Shown: piece after piece, positions 9,745 to 19,136 of the stretch
Layout: the number at the start of each line of letters is the position of its first letter
Numbering within the stretch: position 1 is the first letter of the stretch
Source: Ferrithrix thermotolerans DSM 19514
Lineage (GTDB): Bacteria > Actinomycetota > Acidimicrobiia > Acidimicrobiales > Acidimicrobiaceae
Reading direction: 5' to 3'
NCBI RefSeq assembly: GCF_900128965.1
Contig: NZ_FQUL01000006.1
Location: 17,482 to 81,481, forward strand
DNA: 64,000 nt
Position numbers and translations under genes: made by a program
The notes under the pieces: generated by a model
What the model saw: only the letters and a program-made list of their open reading frames with translations
What the model was told of the DNA's origin: nothing
Databases searched by the model: none

Positions 9745-9881
9745 AGGTGCTGTGCAAGGTAATATTTCATAAGGTCTAAGGTCGTTAGTTGCTTTGTACC
9801 TGGCTAAGATGATCTAGTTGTTTAGAAGGGTTCAAGCGAACTATACGCTTCCGAGTAGAAAAGGCGTTGAGGGTCGACGCA
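9745..9881 (+). promoter_or_regulatory. rpsO 5' leader, possible S15 autoregulatory RNA
   Basis: This is a 137-bp gene-free leader between ribF and rpsO. In many phyla the S15 protein represses its own mRNA through a leader structure placed here. I can see only one short stem (AGCG/CGCT around 9836-9850), so a regulatory RNA is inferred mainly from position. Confidence 0.25.
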
Positions 9882-10139
9882 ATGTCAGAAAAAGCAGAGA
9901 TAATAGCAAACTATAGGAAACACGAGTCAGACACAGGCTCAGCTGAAGTCCAAGTAGCGATCCTTAGCGATCGTATTAATCAGCTCACCGAGCACCTGCG
10001 TTATCACAAAGGGGACCATCACACTCGTAGAGGTCTGATGATGCTCATTGGAAGGCGCCGTCGAATGCTGGACTATGTAAGGTCCAAAGATGTCGAGAGG
10101 TACAGGGAGTTAATCTCCAAGCTTGGTATCAGAAGATAG
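9882..10139 (+). CDS. rpsO: 30S ribosomal protein S15
   Basis: S15 binds the 16S rRNA central domain early in 30S assembly. The 85-residue product shows all family marks: [20 protein letters not shown], the [11 protein letters not shown] loop and [11 protein letters not shown] start at ATG 9882, which has a GAGGG 8 bases upstream and gives a size close to the usual 88-89 residues; TTG 9867 would add five residues. A large hairpin with a T-run follows before pnp. Confidence 0.96.
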   Translation: MSEKAEIIANYRKHESDTGSAEVQVAILSDRINQLTEHLRYHKGDHHTRRGLMMLIGRRRRMLDYVRSKDVERYRELISKLGIRR

Positions 10140-10152
10140 CAGGTTTCACAGT

Positions 10153-10213
10153 CTTAGGTAGCCTCACCTCTGGGTCAAGTGGTCCAGAGGTATTGTTGTA
10201 TACCTAAGTTTTT
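10153..10213 (+). terminator. bipartite hairpin with T-run between rpsO and pnp
   Basis: The outer arms CTTAGGTA (10153-10160) and TACCTAAG (10201-10208) pair perfectly, and inner arms ACCTCTGG (10166-10173) and CCAGAGGT (10184-10191) form a second 8-bp stem. Five Ts follow. This fits a terminator or attenuator, or an RNA-processing structure in the pnp leader. Confidence 0.7.
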
Positions 10214-10248
10214 GGATTCGCCCGTTAGGGAAAAGATAAAGAGGAAAA

Positions 10249-12666
10249 ATGAATAAAGTAACGACAGTCTCCCACACCTTCTCGGATACCGACAAGACCA
10301 TATCCTTTGAGACGGGAAAGTTAGCGCTTCAGGCTAACGGTGCCGTCGTCGGTCGGCTTGGAGACACTATGGTTCTGGTCACAGCTACAGCTGCCAAAGG
10401 TGTTAGGGAGGGTGTTGACTTCTTCCCCCTTACGGTGGACATCGAAGAGAGGATGTACGCAGCTGGAAAGATCCCAGGATCATTCTTTAGGCGAGAGGGA
10501 AGAGCCTCCGATCAGGCGATCTTGACCGCTCGTCTCATAGATCGACCGCTTCGCCCATCTTTTCCGAAAGGGTTTCGTAACGAGGTTCACGTAGTTGGTA
10601 CGATCCTGGGTGCAGATCTGGAAAACCCCCATGACGTGCTTGCGATCAACTGCGCGTCAGCGGCGCTGATGGTCTCGGGTATCCCATTTGAAGGTCCGGT
10701 TGGAGCGGTCAGGATGGCCTTTACCAAACAGGGCGAGTGGATAGCTCATCCCACCTACCAAGATGGTGACGACTCGTCCTTTGAACTAGTAGTTGCAGGA
10801 AAGATGACCTCCGATGGAAACGATGTAGCCATCATTATGGTCGAGGCCGGTGGAACGACAAGTTCTTGGAAGAACGTCACCGGTGGAGGTGTGCCGGTAA
10901 CGGAGGAGCGCATCGCAGAGGGGCTAGAGGCCTCTAAGAGATGGATAAAGGAGTCCATAGACCTACAAAAAGTGCTCGTAGCAGAGGTGGGAGAGCTTCC
11001 AGAGTTTGCGTGGGAGCCCCAGGTGGACTACAGCGAAGAGATCTTTGAGGCTGTAGAGGCAGCAGGACTTGAACCACTTCGTTCCGCCAGTATCACTGAA
11101 GGCAAAACGGAACGACAGAACGCCATCGATGAGGTTGAGGCTACGGTAATTGAGTCTCTTACTGAGCGTTTTCCAGAAGAGCAATCTCAGATCAAGGCAG
11201 CCTTTAGATCCCTCCTTAAGAAGGTAATCAGGGATCGAGTAGTAAGGGATGGTGTGCGCATAGACGGACGCGACCTTACCACCGTAAGACCGCTTTACAT
11301 AGAGGTCGGTGTAGTTCCAACGGCACATGGTTCTGGACTGTTCCAAAGAGGTGAGACTCAGGTTCTAAATATCTGCACACTTGGAATGCCCAAGATGAAC
11401 CAGATGATCGACACTATCGGAGTGGATGACACCAAGCGCTACATGCATCACTACAACTTCCCTCCTTTTTCAACCGGTGAGACCGGGAGGATGACGGGTC
11501 CAAAAAGAAGGGAGATCGGGCACGGTCTTTTGGCTGAAAGAGCCCTTGTACCGGTTGTTCCCTCTCAGGAAGAGTTTGCATATACTCTTAGGCTCGTCTC
11601 TGAGGTGCTGTCGTCAAATGGGTCGACTTCAATGGCCTCTGTCTGCGGTTCTACACTTTCCCTGATGGATGCAGGTGTGCCCATCAAAGCTCCCGTCGCT
11701 GGAATAGCCATGGGTCTAATAGCCGAAGGGGGGTCTTATGTTACCCTTACTGACATACTTGGAGCGGAGGATGCCTTTGGCGATATGGACTTCAAGGTCG
11801 CTGGAACCTCGGAGTTTGTGACTGCTTTACAGCTTGACACAAAGATTGACGGGATACCAGCGGAGGTTCTTGGCAAGGCACTGCTTCAAGCCAAAGAGGC
11901 TCGTCTTTACATTCTCGAGGAGATGCAGAAGGTGATGCCGTCTCCAAGAGGTCAAGTGGCAGCTAGGGCTCCTAAGATCATCTCCTTTGAGGTGCCGATA
12001 GACAAGATTGGTGAGATCATAGGTCCTAAGGGTAAGACGATTAACACGTTACAGCAAGAGAGCGGGGCAGAGGTCTCCATCGAGGAGATGGACGGATACG
12101 GTCTTGTAACCGTTGGAAGCACCGATATCGAGGTTGCGGAAGGGGTTAGAAGGAAGATCATGGAGATCGTCGACCCCCCCAAAGCGGAGGTCGGAGCTGT
12201 TTATGTGGGACGGGTTGTAAATATCACAAAGTTCGGTGCCTTTGTCAACATCCTTCCGGGCAGAGACGGTCTTTTGCACATCTCAAAGATCGGCGGCGGC
12301 AAACGCATCGATAAAGTAGAGGACGTCCTCTCTTTGGATCAAGAGATCTCTGTTCGCGTCGATGACATAGACCCTCAAGGAAAACTCTCTTTATCTCTGT
12401 CGCAAGAGACTGTGAGCGCTCGGCGGGAGAACGATGTAAGGGAGAATGGCGATACTACGGAAGTCTCCGAAGGCTCTCCTGGTGAGTTGGAAGAGGATTC
12501 GGTTTCCAAGGATACGACCGATTCGCCGTCAAAGCCGAGAGTCTCTTTCGAGGAGAGTTTCCAAGAAGAGCTGGTGCAACACTACGGTGATCTGGGACCC
12601 GATGTGTCTAAGCATATCGCTCCACAACGAGACCGAGGACCAAGGCGTAGTCCGAGAAGACAGTGA
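10249..12666 (+). CDS. pnp: polyribonucleotide nucleotidyltransferase (PNPase)
   Basis: PNPase is a phosphate-dependent 3'-5' exoribonuclease of RNA decay. The 805-residue protein contains two RNase PH-like domains (the second includes GTSEFVTALQLDTKIDG with the metal/phosphate residues), the all-alpha linker, a KH domain (IGPKGKTINTLQQESGAEVSIEE), an S1 domain (GAVYVGRVVNITKFGAFVNI) and an acidic tail of about 85 residues. The ATG has a GAGG Shine-Dalgarno. The gene follows rpsO, as in most bacteria, after a large hairpin. The peptidase gene often found between pnp and dapB in actinobacteria is absent here. Confidence 0.97.
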   Translation: MNKVTTVSHTFSDTDKTISFETGKLALQANGAVVGRLGDTMVLVTATAAKGVREGVDFFPLTVDIEERMYAAGKIPGSFFRREGRASDQAILTARLIDRPLRPSFPKGFRNEVHVVGTILGADLENPHDVLAINCASAALMVSGIPFEGPVGAVRMAFTKQGEWIAHPTYQDGDDSSFELVVAGKMTSDGNDVAIIMVEAGGTTSSWKNVTGGGVPVTEERIAEGLEASKRWIKESIDLQKVLVAEVGELPEFAWEPQVDYSEEIFEAVEAAGLEPLRSASITEGKTERQNAIDEVEATVIESLTERFPEEQSQIKAAFRSLLKKVIRDRVVRDGVRIDGRDLTTVRPLYIEVGVVPTAHGSGLFQRGETQVLNICTLGMPKMNQMIDTIGVDDTKRYMHHYNFPPFSTGETGRMTGPKRREIGHGLLAERALVPVVPSQEEFAYTLRLVSEVLSSNGSTSMASVCGSTLSLMDAGVPIKAPVAGIAMGLIAEGGSYVTLTDILGAEDAFGDMDFKVAGTSEFVTALQLDTKIDGIPAEVLGKALLQAKEARLYILEEMQKVMPSPRGQVAARAPKIISFEVPIDKIGEIIGPKGKTINTLQQESGAEVSIEEMDGYGLVTVGSTDIEVAEGVRRKIMEIVDPPKAEVGAVYVGRVVNITKFGAFVNILPGRDGLLHISKIGGGKRIDKVEDVLSLDQEISVRVDDIDPQGKLSLSLSQETVSARRENDVRENGDTTEVSEGSPGELEEDSVSKDTTDSPSKPRVSFEESFQEELVQHYGDLGPDVSKHIAPQRDRGPRRSPRRQ

Positions 12667-12843
12667 CGGGCAAAAGACCTAGCCAATTTTGTTGAAACCT
12701 TTGTTCCTAAGTATTAGGTGGGCCCTGTTAGGTATCTTGATGCGCACTAAGACCATTAGAGCTAGATGATCCGATAACAGTCTTTAGAACTGAGGTTGTC
12801 TGAGCGAGAAGATCTTCGCTTTAGAGCAGATCCAACAAAGGGA

Positions 12844-12878
12844 AAGGAGCGACGTAAAGAAGTGTTACGTCGCTCCTT
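12844..12878. terminator. perfect 14-bp hairpin, possible terminator
   Basis: Arms AAGGAGCGACGTAA (12844-12857) and TTACGTCGCTCCTT (12865-12878) pair perfectly around a 7-nt loop. It lies 178 bp after pnp. The + strand has no T-run after it, while the minus strand continues TTTCCCTTTGTT, so as a terminator it would read better leftwards, where no gene is seen. Confidence 0.5.
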
Positions 12879-13152
12879 CATCATCTAAAGCCAGTCACAC
12901 ATAGTTGCACTAACGGATCAAGTGGGTCTATCGGGCCGGTCTCGCCTAAAGAGAGGATCTTTGCGACATGGGAATCTCAGAGGTACGACCTAGCAGGTTA
13001 TATTGACTTGGCTTATTACACCAAAGGCCGTGACTGTCGTCGACGAAAGAGGTTTTAGCTCAGTATCTCAGTAGTCAGATATTGTTTCCTTCCATTTCGT
13101 TAATTTGACCAGGTTTTGGTGGCTCTCGGCAAAGGTTGCAGGTCTTGTTTAT

Positions 13153-13158
13153 TAGATT
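13153..13158 (+). promoter_or_regulatory. putative -10 element of leaderless dapB mRNA
   Basis: TAGATT is followed by six bases and then the GTG start of dapB, with no Shine-Dalgarno. This TAnnnT-N6-start layout predicts transcription beginning at or near the start codon. Confidence 0.5.
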
Positions 13159-13164
13159 AGGTGT

Positions 13165-14010
13165 GTGAGGGTAGCTGTAGTAGGTGCGGGGGGCGCCATG
13201 GGATCGACGGTCTGTCGTACCGTGGTGGAACAGCCTGATATGGAGCTCGTGGCGGCGGTTGATCCAAAGATGGCTGGAATTGATTTCTTTCAGGTGACCG
13301 GCGTCCGTGCAAGGGGTATAGAGGTCGTAGGCGACATAAGCGTCCTTCCTATATTGGGTGTGGACGTAATCGTTGACTTCACTAATGCCCAGGCGGCTCG
13401 GGAGAATCTAAGGTTTTTTGCTGAAAATAAGATACGCTGTGTCGTTGGGACCACGGGTTTCGTTGCCAAAGATATCGACAGTTTTACCCACCTGTTCAGA
13501 GAGAACAAGGTAGGTGCTATCATCGCGTCTAACTTCTCCATAGGAGCGGTGCTTATGATGAAGCTGTCTGAGATCTCGGCTGCGTTTTTTGACTCAGCGG
13601 AGATCGTTGAAATGCACCACGAGCGCAAGGTAGACGCACCTTCAGGGACAGCGATCTCAACAGCTAAGGCCATGGCCACCACAAGAAAAAGACTTGGCAG
13701 ACCCTTTATCGACGACCCCACCAAGAAAGAGACGATAAAGGGGGCTAGAGGCGCTGAGTCTGAGAGTAACGTCCACATTCACTCTCTTAGAACTGTGGGG
13801 GCGGTAGCTCATCAGGAGGTTATCTTCGGTGGTGTCGGTCAATCCCTTACTATAAGGCACGATTCCTACGACAGATCATCCTTTATGCCTGGCGTGGTTA
13901 TGGCTCTAAGAGAGGTGTTTTCTCTTCAGTCCCTAGCGCTTGGGATCGATTGGATACTCGAGCGTGAGCTTGACGTGTTATTTGGCGGAGATAGAGATGG
14001 AGAGTTCTAA
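13165..14010 (+). CDS. dapB: 4-hydroxy-tetrahydrodipicolinate reductase
   Basis: DapB reduces HTPA to tetrahydrodipicolinate with NAD(P)H in the lysine/DAP pathway. The Rossmann motif VAVVGAGGAMGS is at the N-terminus, VVGTTGF and ASNFSIGAVL lie mid-protein, and the catalytic segment EMHHERKVDAPSGTA is intact. The length of 281 residues is slightly above the usual 245-270. The start GTG 13165 is followed tightly by dapA, whose GTG begins at the base after the dapB stop, so both enzymes of this branch are co-translated. Confidence 0.95.
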   Translation: MRVAVVGAGGAMGSTVCRTVVEQPDMELVAAVDPKMAGIDFFQVTGVRARGIEVVGDISVLPILGVDVIVDFTNAQAARENLRFFAENKIRCVVGTTGFVAKDIDSFTHLFRENKVGAIIASNFSIGAVLMMKLSEISAAFFDSAEIVEMHHERKVDAPSGTAISTAKAMATTRKRLGRPFIDDPTKKETIKGARGAESESNVHIHSLRTVGAVAHQEVIFGGVGQSLTIRHDSYDRSSFMPGVVMALREVFSLQSLALGIDWILERELDVLFGGDRDGEF

Positions 14011-14943
14011 GTGAAAAGTTCGTTAGGTTCGCTAATCACAGCAGTCGCCACACCCTTTCGCTCAGATGGAGAGATAGACCGAGAGGTCTTTGAAAGACTC
14101 GTTAGGTATCTGGCAGATCACGGGTCTGATGCGGTCGTAGTCTCTGGTTCCACTGGAGAGTCGGGGACGCTGACAGACGACGAAAAGATCGAGCTCGTGC
14201 GTTTGGCAAAGTCTACAGCGCCATCTTTGAAGGTGATATCCGGTACTACTACCAACTCCACTAAACACTCCTTAGAACTCGTAGAACGAGCCGAGCGAGC
14301 CGGTGCGGACGGAATCTTGGCGGTTACTCCTTATTACAACCGTCCATCTCAGGATGGACTAGTTGCGCACTTCTCTGCGATACTTTCATCGACATCTCTC
14401 CCTGTGATCCTCTACGATATCCCTATTAGGACCGGGAGAAAGATTGAGACCTCGACCGTACTAGCGCTGCTAGAGCGGTTTGATAACCTCTTTGGATTAA
14501 AAGACGCTAGTCAGACTACTGGTCAGGCTGCAGCTCTTTTGCGACTAAGTGGTGAGAATCTCAGCCTCTTCTCTGGTGACGACGCCTTGACTCTTCCTCT
14601 TATGTCGGTGGGTGCGGTGGGCGTAATATCGGTGGCGTCTCACTGGGCTGGACCTGTGTTCAAGGAGATGATAGAGAGCTTCAAGTCCGGTGATAATTTA
14701 CGAGCCGCAAAGTTAAACCTCGTGCTTGTGCCCTCTTTCAACTTTCAAAGCCAGGACTTCGCGCCAAACCCGACACCGCTCAAGGCGATGCTTGAGGTCA
14801 TGGGATTTGGAGAAGGCATATGCAGACTACCGCTTTTAGGTGCGTCCAAAGAGCTAAAGGACCAGGCTAAGGAGCTGTTGGATCGGCTGGTGCTTGAGGC
14901 GAAAGAGGCTGGGGTGTATCTAGAAGAAAGATGGGAACTCTAA
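14011..14943 (+). CDS. dapA: 4-hydroxy-tetrahydrodipicolinate synthase
   Basis: DapA condenses pyruvate with aspartate semialdehyde, the committed step of lysine/DAP synthesis. The TIM-barrel protein has SGSTGESGTL (substrate-binding loop), the catalytic tyrosine in TPYYNRPSQDG and the Schiff-base lysine in GLKDAS. The length of 310 residues is typical. It starts with GTG directly after the dapB stop and overlaps the RNase J gene by 13 bp, giving the actinobacterial dapB-dapA-rnj order. Confidence 0.96.
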   Translation: MKSSLGSLITAVATPFRSDGEIDREVFERLVRYLADHGSDAVVVSGSTGESGTLTDDEKIELVRLAKSTAPSLKVISGTTTNSTKHSLELVERAERAGADGILAVTPYYNRPSQDGLVAHFSAILSSTSLPVILYDIPIRTGRKIETSTVLALLERFDNLFGLKDASQTTGQAAALLRLSGENLSLFSGDDALTLPLMSVGAVGVISVASHWAGPVFKEMIESFKSGDNLRAAKLNLVLVPSFNFQSQDFAPNPTPLKAMLEVMGFGEGICRLPLLGASKELKDQAKELLDRLVLEAKEAGVYLEERWEL

Positions 14944-16604
14944 CTGTGGGAGAAGTGCCTGTAAGGGTCGGGTTTTTGGGCGGCTTGGGAGAGATCGGCC
15001 GCAACTGCGCGTTTATTCGCCAAGGAGATTCGATACTGATCGTCGACTGCGGGCTTATGTTTCCAAACGAAGAGATGCCTGGGGTGGATCTTGTTCTTCC
15101 GGACTTCTCTTACCTTTATGAGAACAAGGACAAGGTAGTGGGTTGTGTATTGACCCACGGTCATGAGGACCATACCGGCGGACTCTCCTACCTCCTGAGA
15201 GAGTTAGATCTAGACGTCTATGGATCTCAGCTAACGATAAGCTTTGCGACAAATCGAGTGGAGGAGGCGGGTCTTATGAACAGATGCCGCACTCATGTTG
15301 TAAGCGACGGTGACGTTCTAGAGATTGGACCCTTTTTAGTGGAGTTTATTCCGGTGACGCACTCGGTTCCTTCGTCGTTTGCGCTTGCGATTACCACTTC
15401 GCAAGGGGTTATCTTCCACACAGGAGACTTCAAATTAGATCTTACACCCTTTGATTCGAGAAGGACAGACATCTCGAGAATAGGTGCGATCGGTGAAAGT
15501 GGTGTCCGTCTACTTCTGTCAGACTCTACCAACGCAGAGGAGAGCGGCTACAGCGACTCTGAGACTTCGGTTAGGCCAGCACTAGAGACAGTGTTTGAGT
15601 CCAACAAAGGAAAGCGGGTCGTCGTTGCATGTTTCGCATCCCACATACATAGAGTTAGTCAGGTCATCGAGGTGGCGATGTCTCAAGGAAGAAAGGTCTT
15701 TACACTTGGGAGATCGATGGCAAAGAACGTAAGCCTTGGTGTCAAACAAGGGATGATAGATCTAAAGGGGAGCGAGATCTTAGACATCGATAAGGTCTCG
15801 GACTACGAGGACTCAGAGATCTGTGTACTCTCCACGGGGTCTCAAGGTGAACCCTTCTCTGCGCTATCACTTATGGCCTCAGGGGACTCTAAGTGGATGA
15901 AGGTTGGAGATAACGACGTCGTAATCATTAGTGCCGACGTAATACCAGGAAATGAAAGTGCGGTAGGGAAGGTCATAGACCATCTATACAGAAGGGGAGC
16001 CACGGTCATACACCCAGGTGTCGCTCACGTACACGCTTCTGGACACGCAAAGAGATCTGAGTTACTTACCATGCTGACCCTTACGAAACCGGACTCCTTT
16101 GTTCCTGTTCACGGTGAGTTCCGCCACTTGGTGAACCATGCGAAGCTAGCGATCGCAAGCGGTGTAGATCCTGACAAGGTTCTACTCGCAGAAGACGGAG
16201 ACGTGATCTTGTTAGACGACTATGGCGTGCACTACGACTCGGAGGTTCCCGCTGGATACCTCTACGTCGATGGAGTCGTCGGTGGTGTGGCTCATGGGGT
16301 ACTTCGCGACAGGCGAGTTCTCTCGGAAGAAGGGATAGTGGTAGTATCTGTAGCGGTCGATCTTGGAGCCAAACAGATCTTGGCGGAACCGGAGATAGCT
16401 ACTAGGGGGTGGGTTGAGCAAGGCGACGGTGAGGTTATTACGCAACTTTCCAAGGAAGTGGTTGAAGCCCTGAACCGTGCCTTATCGACAGGCAGCAAAG
16501 ATGTTGATACGCTGAAAAAGGCTATCCGTACAGCGGTGGGCAAGAAGATCTCTACCTTGACAAAACGTAAGCCGATGGTTATTCCAGTGGTAACGGAGAT
16601 CTAG
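14931..16604 (+). CDS. rnj: ribonuclease J
   Basis: RNase J is a metallo-beta-lactamase/beta-CASP ribonuclease with endo- and 5'-exonuclease activity in mRNA decay and rRNA maturation. The zinc motif is LTHGHEDHTGG, a second metal-ligand segment is FTxTHSVPSSFAL-like, and the beta-CASP part includes LLSDSTNAEE and the HVHASGHAKR loop. The length of 557 residues fits the family. ATG 14931 overlaps dapA; GTG 14946 is an alternative that would trim five residues. Both RNase J and PNPase sit close together here. Confidence 0.96.
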   Translation: MGTLTVGEVPVRVGFLGGLGEIGRNCAFIRQGDSILIVDCGLMFPNEEMPGVDLVLPDFSYLYENKDKVVGCVLTHGHEDHTGGLSYLLRELDLDVYGSQLTISFATNRVEEAGLMNRCRTHVVSDGDVLEIGPFLVEFIPVTHSVPSSFALAITTSQGVIFHTGDFKLDLTPFDSRRTDISRIGAIGESGVRLLLSDSTNAEESGYSDSETSVRPALETVFESNKGKRVVVACFASHIHRVSQVIEVAMSQGRKVFTLGRSMAKNVSLGVKQGMIDLKGSEILDIDKVSDYEDSEICVLSTGSQGEPFSALSLMASGDSKWMKVGDNDVVIISADVIPGNESAVGKVIDHLYRRGATVIHPGVAHVHASGHAKRSELLTMLTLTKPDSFVPVHGEFRHLVNHAKLAIASGVDPDKVLLAEDGDVILLDDYGVHYDSEVPAGYLYVDGVVGGVAHGVLRDRRVLSEEGIVVVSVAVDLGAKQILAEPEIATRGWVEQGDGEVITQLSKEVVEALNRALSTGSKDVDTLKKAIRTAVGKKISTLTKRKPMVIPVVTEI

Positions 16605-16635
16605 AGACAAAGTCGCCTGAAAGGAGTTCTAACCT

Positions 16636-19053
16636 GTGGCAAACTCATCTAGCTCGAAACCCCCAGCTTCTAGGGCATCTGTAAGGTCAAAGAGTCCAGC
16701 ATCAAAGGGTCAACGAGGAGCGAGAGGGTCCGTGAAAGCCTCAAGGTTTTCCCTCTCAAAAGAGGCATGGTCGGTAGTAGCTCTCATCGGCTCAGTTCTA
16801 GTTGCTGTGGGTGCTTATACACATGTCCTTGGTCCTTTAGGGGCCTTCTTCCATGGTTTTCTTGCGGTACTTTTTGGCAATGGTGGATGGGTAGTAGTCG
16901 TTCTAGGTGCTGTTGTGTCATTTGGAGTTCTAGCAGGCCTACGCTACGCTAAGTCGTCCTGGGTCTGGCTCGACGTCGTTGTACTGCAGCTAACGGTGGC
17001 GTCGATCTACGGCGTCTTACACGAGGTCCATCATCACGGGCACTTCTCCTTTGTTGGGGTAGTGCACTACGGAGGCGTATTCGGTGAGTTACTCGGGTAT
17101 GTGTTTATCCATCTTGCAGGGGAGACCGGTGCCTTTGTCGTGATCTCTATTATCGCTCTGATCTCGATCTTTCATCTACTTGGTCTGCACCTAGAGAAGA
17201 TCTCGTCTTTGATGTCTAACGCTTTGAGGGATACTCGCCAGGGAGTTATCTTCACCAGATCTAATAGTTCTAATGTGTCAGAGCCAGAGTTAGATAGTGG
17301 CGCTGCAGGGTCAAGAAGAAGAGGCGAGCACGTATCTCCTGTACTTAGTAAAGGTGAACTTGAACCGGAACCTTTGATCTACGACATCCCGATATTTTCT
17401 CCACACTCAGACGTTGTGGAGAAAGAATCGAGAAGACGCAGGTCTAAGAGGGGTGTTGAAGACTCTGACCCTGATGTAAAGGAGAAGGACGACGTCATCG
17501 ATCTCTCTCTGATCGAAGATCTTCAAGATAACGCTCCAGCCAAGACGACAGCGACCTCTGAGGTCGCTGGAAACTGGAGGCTTCCTCCTCGAACGATTCT
17601 GTCCAGAGGTTCGAAGCAGAAGCTGGATAAGGCTGAGCTGATAGAGAGGGGGAATGCGCTGCAGAGCTCTCTTGGAACCTTTGGAGTGGGCGTAAAGGTC
17701 GTTGGTATGACGGTTGGACCTACTGTAACCCGTTACGAACTCGAACTCGCAGAAGGAGTGAAGGTGAGCCGTCTGCTAGCTCTTCATAGAGACATCGCAT
17801 ACGCTATGGCGGCAACCGATGTCAGGATCTTGGCGCCGATCCCTGGAAGATCCGCTGTTGGTGTGGAGGTGCCTAATAGAACCAGGGAGACGGTGACCTT
17901 AGGAGACGTGATGGCCTCTGCCGAGATGTCCAGGGCAACACATCCGCTACAGGTACCCATCGGTAAAGATATCGCTGGATCAACCGTTGTTGCCAATTTG
18001 GCTGAGATGCCACATGTGCTGATCGCTGGCTCCACCGGCTCTGGTAAGTCTTCGGCGCTCAACTCCATCCTTACCTCGATCTTAATGCGTAGCACTCCTG
18101 AGGAGGTGAGACTTATCTTGATCGACCCAAAGCGCGTCGAACTAGGCCAGTATTCGAGGCTCCCTCACCTACTTACAAGCGTTGTGGTGGATCCCAAGAA
18201 AGCCGCTAACGCACTTGCATGGGCGGTCAAAGAGATGGAGAACAGGTACGATCTTCTTGCTGCGGTAGGTGTAAGAGATATCACAGGCTACAACGCTCTT
18301 ATAAAGGAGGCAAATAAGGAAGGGGTAGATAAAAGAACTCTGTCGATGGAGATCTTTGGCGACCCGACTCACGAGGATGCGATTAGGCCGCTCCCCTTCA
18401 TTCTGGTGGTGGTAGATGAGCTGAACGACTTGATGATGGTGGCTGCGCGCGATGTCGAGGACTCGATATGTCGCATCGCTCAAAAAGCACGCGCCGTTGG
18501 TATCCATCTAATCATTGCGACTCAGAGACCATCAGTAGATGTTATTACCGGAGTTATAAAGGCGAACGTTCCCTCTCGTATCGCGTTCTCTGTAGCCTCA
18601 TTGGCGGACTCAAGGGTCGTGCTCGATCAAAGCGGTGCAGAAAAACTCGTTGGTAAAGGTGATCTCTTGATGATAACCGCTTCGTCGTCTCACCCTCGAA
18701 GAGTTCAGGCTCCTTGGGTCTCTGAGTCAGAGGTCCGCCAGGTGGTGTCACACTGGCTTAGGTTGGGAGGGCCAAGCTATATAGAAGGGGTGGAGGGAGA
18801 CGGAAACGAGAGGGAGTCAGTCTTTGGTGGGTCTTCTCAGGACGACGAACTATATAAGGAGGCGGTAAGGCTGGTAGTTACCTCGCAGCTTGGCTCGACT
18901 TCGATGCTTCAACGCAAGCTGAAGGTAGGCTTTGCCCGCGCAGGGAGAATCATGGATCTCTTAGAACAAGGTGGTATAGTGGGTCCTCCGGAGGGTTCAA
19001 AACCCAGGGCAGTTCTGGTTACTCCTGAACAATTAGAGGAGCTTAACATCTAG
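16636..19053 (+). CDS. ftsK: DNA translocase FtsK/SpoIIIE
   Basis: FtsK anchors at the septum and pumps chromosome ends into daughter cells. The 805-residue protein has a basic N-terminus, about four membrane segments between residues 45 and 190, an acidic/basic linker, and the motor domain with Walker A GSTGSGKSS (near residue 465) and Walker B LPFILVVVDELNDLMM. The C-terminal 65 residues form the winged-helix gamma domain that reads KOPS sites (TSMLQRKLKVGFARAGRIMDLLE). The start is GTG 16636 with AAGGAG 9 bases upstream. Confidence 0.97.
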   Translation: MANSSSSKPPASRASVRSKSPASKGQRGARGSVKASRFSLSKEAWSVVALIGSVLVAVGAYTHVLGPLGAFFHGFLAVLFGNGGWVVVVLGAVVSFGVLAGLRYAKSSWVWLDVVVLQLTVASIYGVLHEVHHHGHFSFVGVVHYGGVFGELLGYVFIHLAGETGAFVVISIIALISIFHLLGLHLEKISSLMSNALRDTRQGVIFTRSNSSNVSEPELDSGAAGSRRRGEHVSPVLSKGELEPEPLIYDIPIFSPHSDVVEKESRRRRSKRGVEDSDPDVKEKDDVIDLSLIEDLQDNAPAKTTATSEVAGNWRLPPRTILSRGSKQKLDKAELIERGNALQSSLGTFGVGVKVVGMTVGPTVTRYELELAEGVKVSRLLALHRDIAYAMAATDVRILAPIPGRSAVGVEVPNRTRETVTLGDVMASAEMSRATHPLQVPIGKDIAGSTVVANLAEMPHVLIAGSTGSGKSSALNSILTSILMRSTPEEVRLILIDPKRVELGQYSRLPHLLTSVVVDPKKAANALAWAVKEMENRYDLLAAVGVRDITGYNALIKEANKEGVDKRTLSMEIFGDPTHEDAIRPLPFILVVVDELNDLMMVAARDVEDSICRIAQKARAVGIHLIIATQRPSVDVITGVIKANVPSRIAFSVASLADSRVVLDQSGAEKLVGKGDLLMITASSSHPRRVQAPWVSESEVRQVVSHWLRLGGPSYIEGVEGDGNERESVFGGSSQDDELYKEAVRLVVTSQLGSTSMLQRKLKVGFARAGRIMDLLEQGGIVGPPEGSKPRAVLVTPEQLEELNI

Positions 19054-19136
19054 ACATCGCTTCGGATGCGTCAGGCTATGCTGTCGCTTTGTCTGCTTGG
19101 GAAACGCCCGAGTTGTGAGAACTGTGGGAGGTATGT

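Larger units (their letters stand above)
12667..13164. other. gene-free 498-bp region between pnp and dapB
   Basis: No convincing reading frame on either strand. It holds the palindrome GAAGATCTTC inside a small stem near 12806-12822, a perfect 14-bp hairpin at 12844-12878, and the dapB promoter at its right end. It could encode a small RNA; nothing identifies one. Confidence 0.6.

Noticed and set aside
9825..9860. tRNA-like GGGTTCAAGC bases near 9826
   Set aside because: They resemble a T-loop, but there is no acceptor stem, anticodon arm or CCA-adjacent pairing around them.
12446..12682. Overlapping plus-strand frame at the 3' end of pnp
   Set aside because: It lies in another frame of the acidic PNPase tail and has no start signal or family features.
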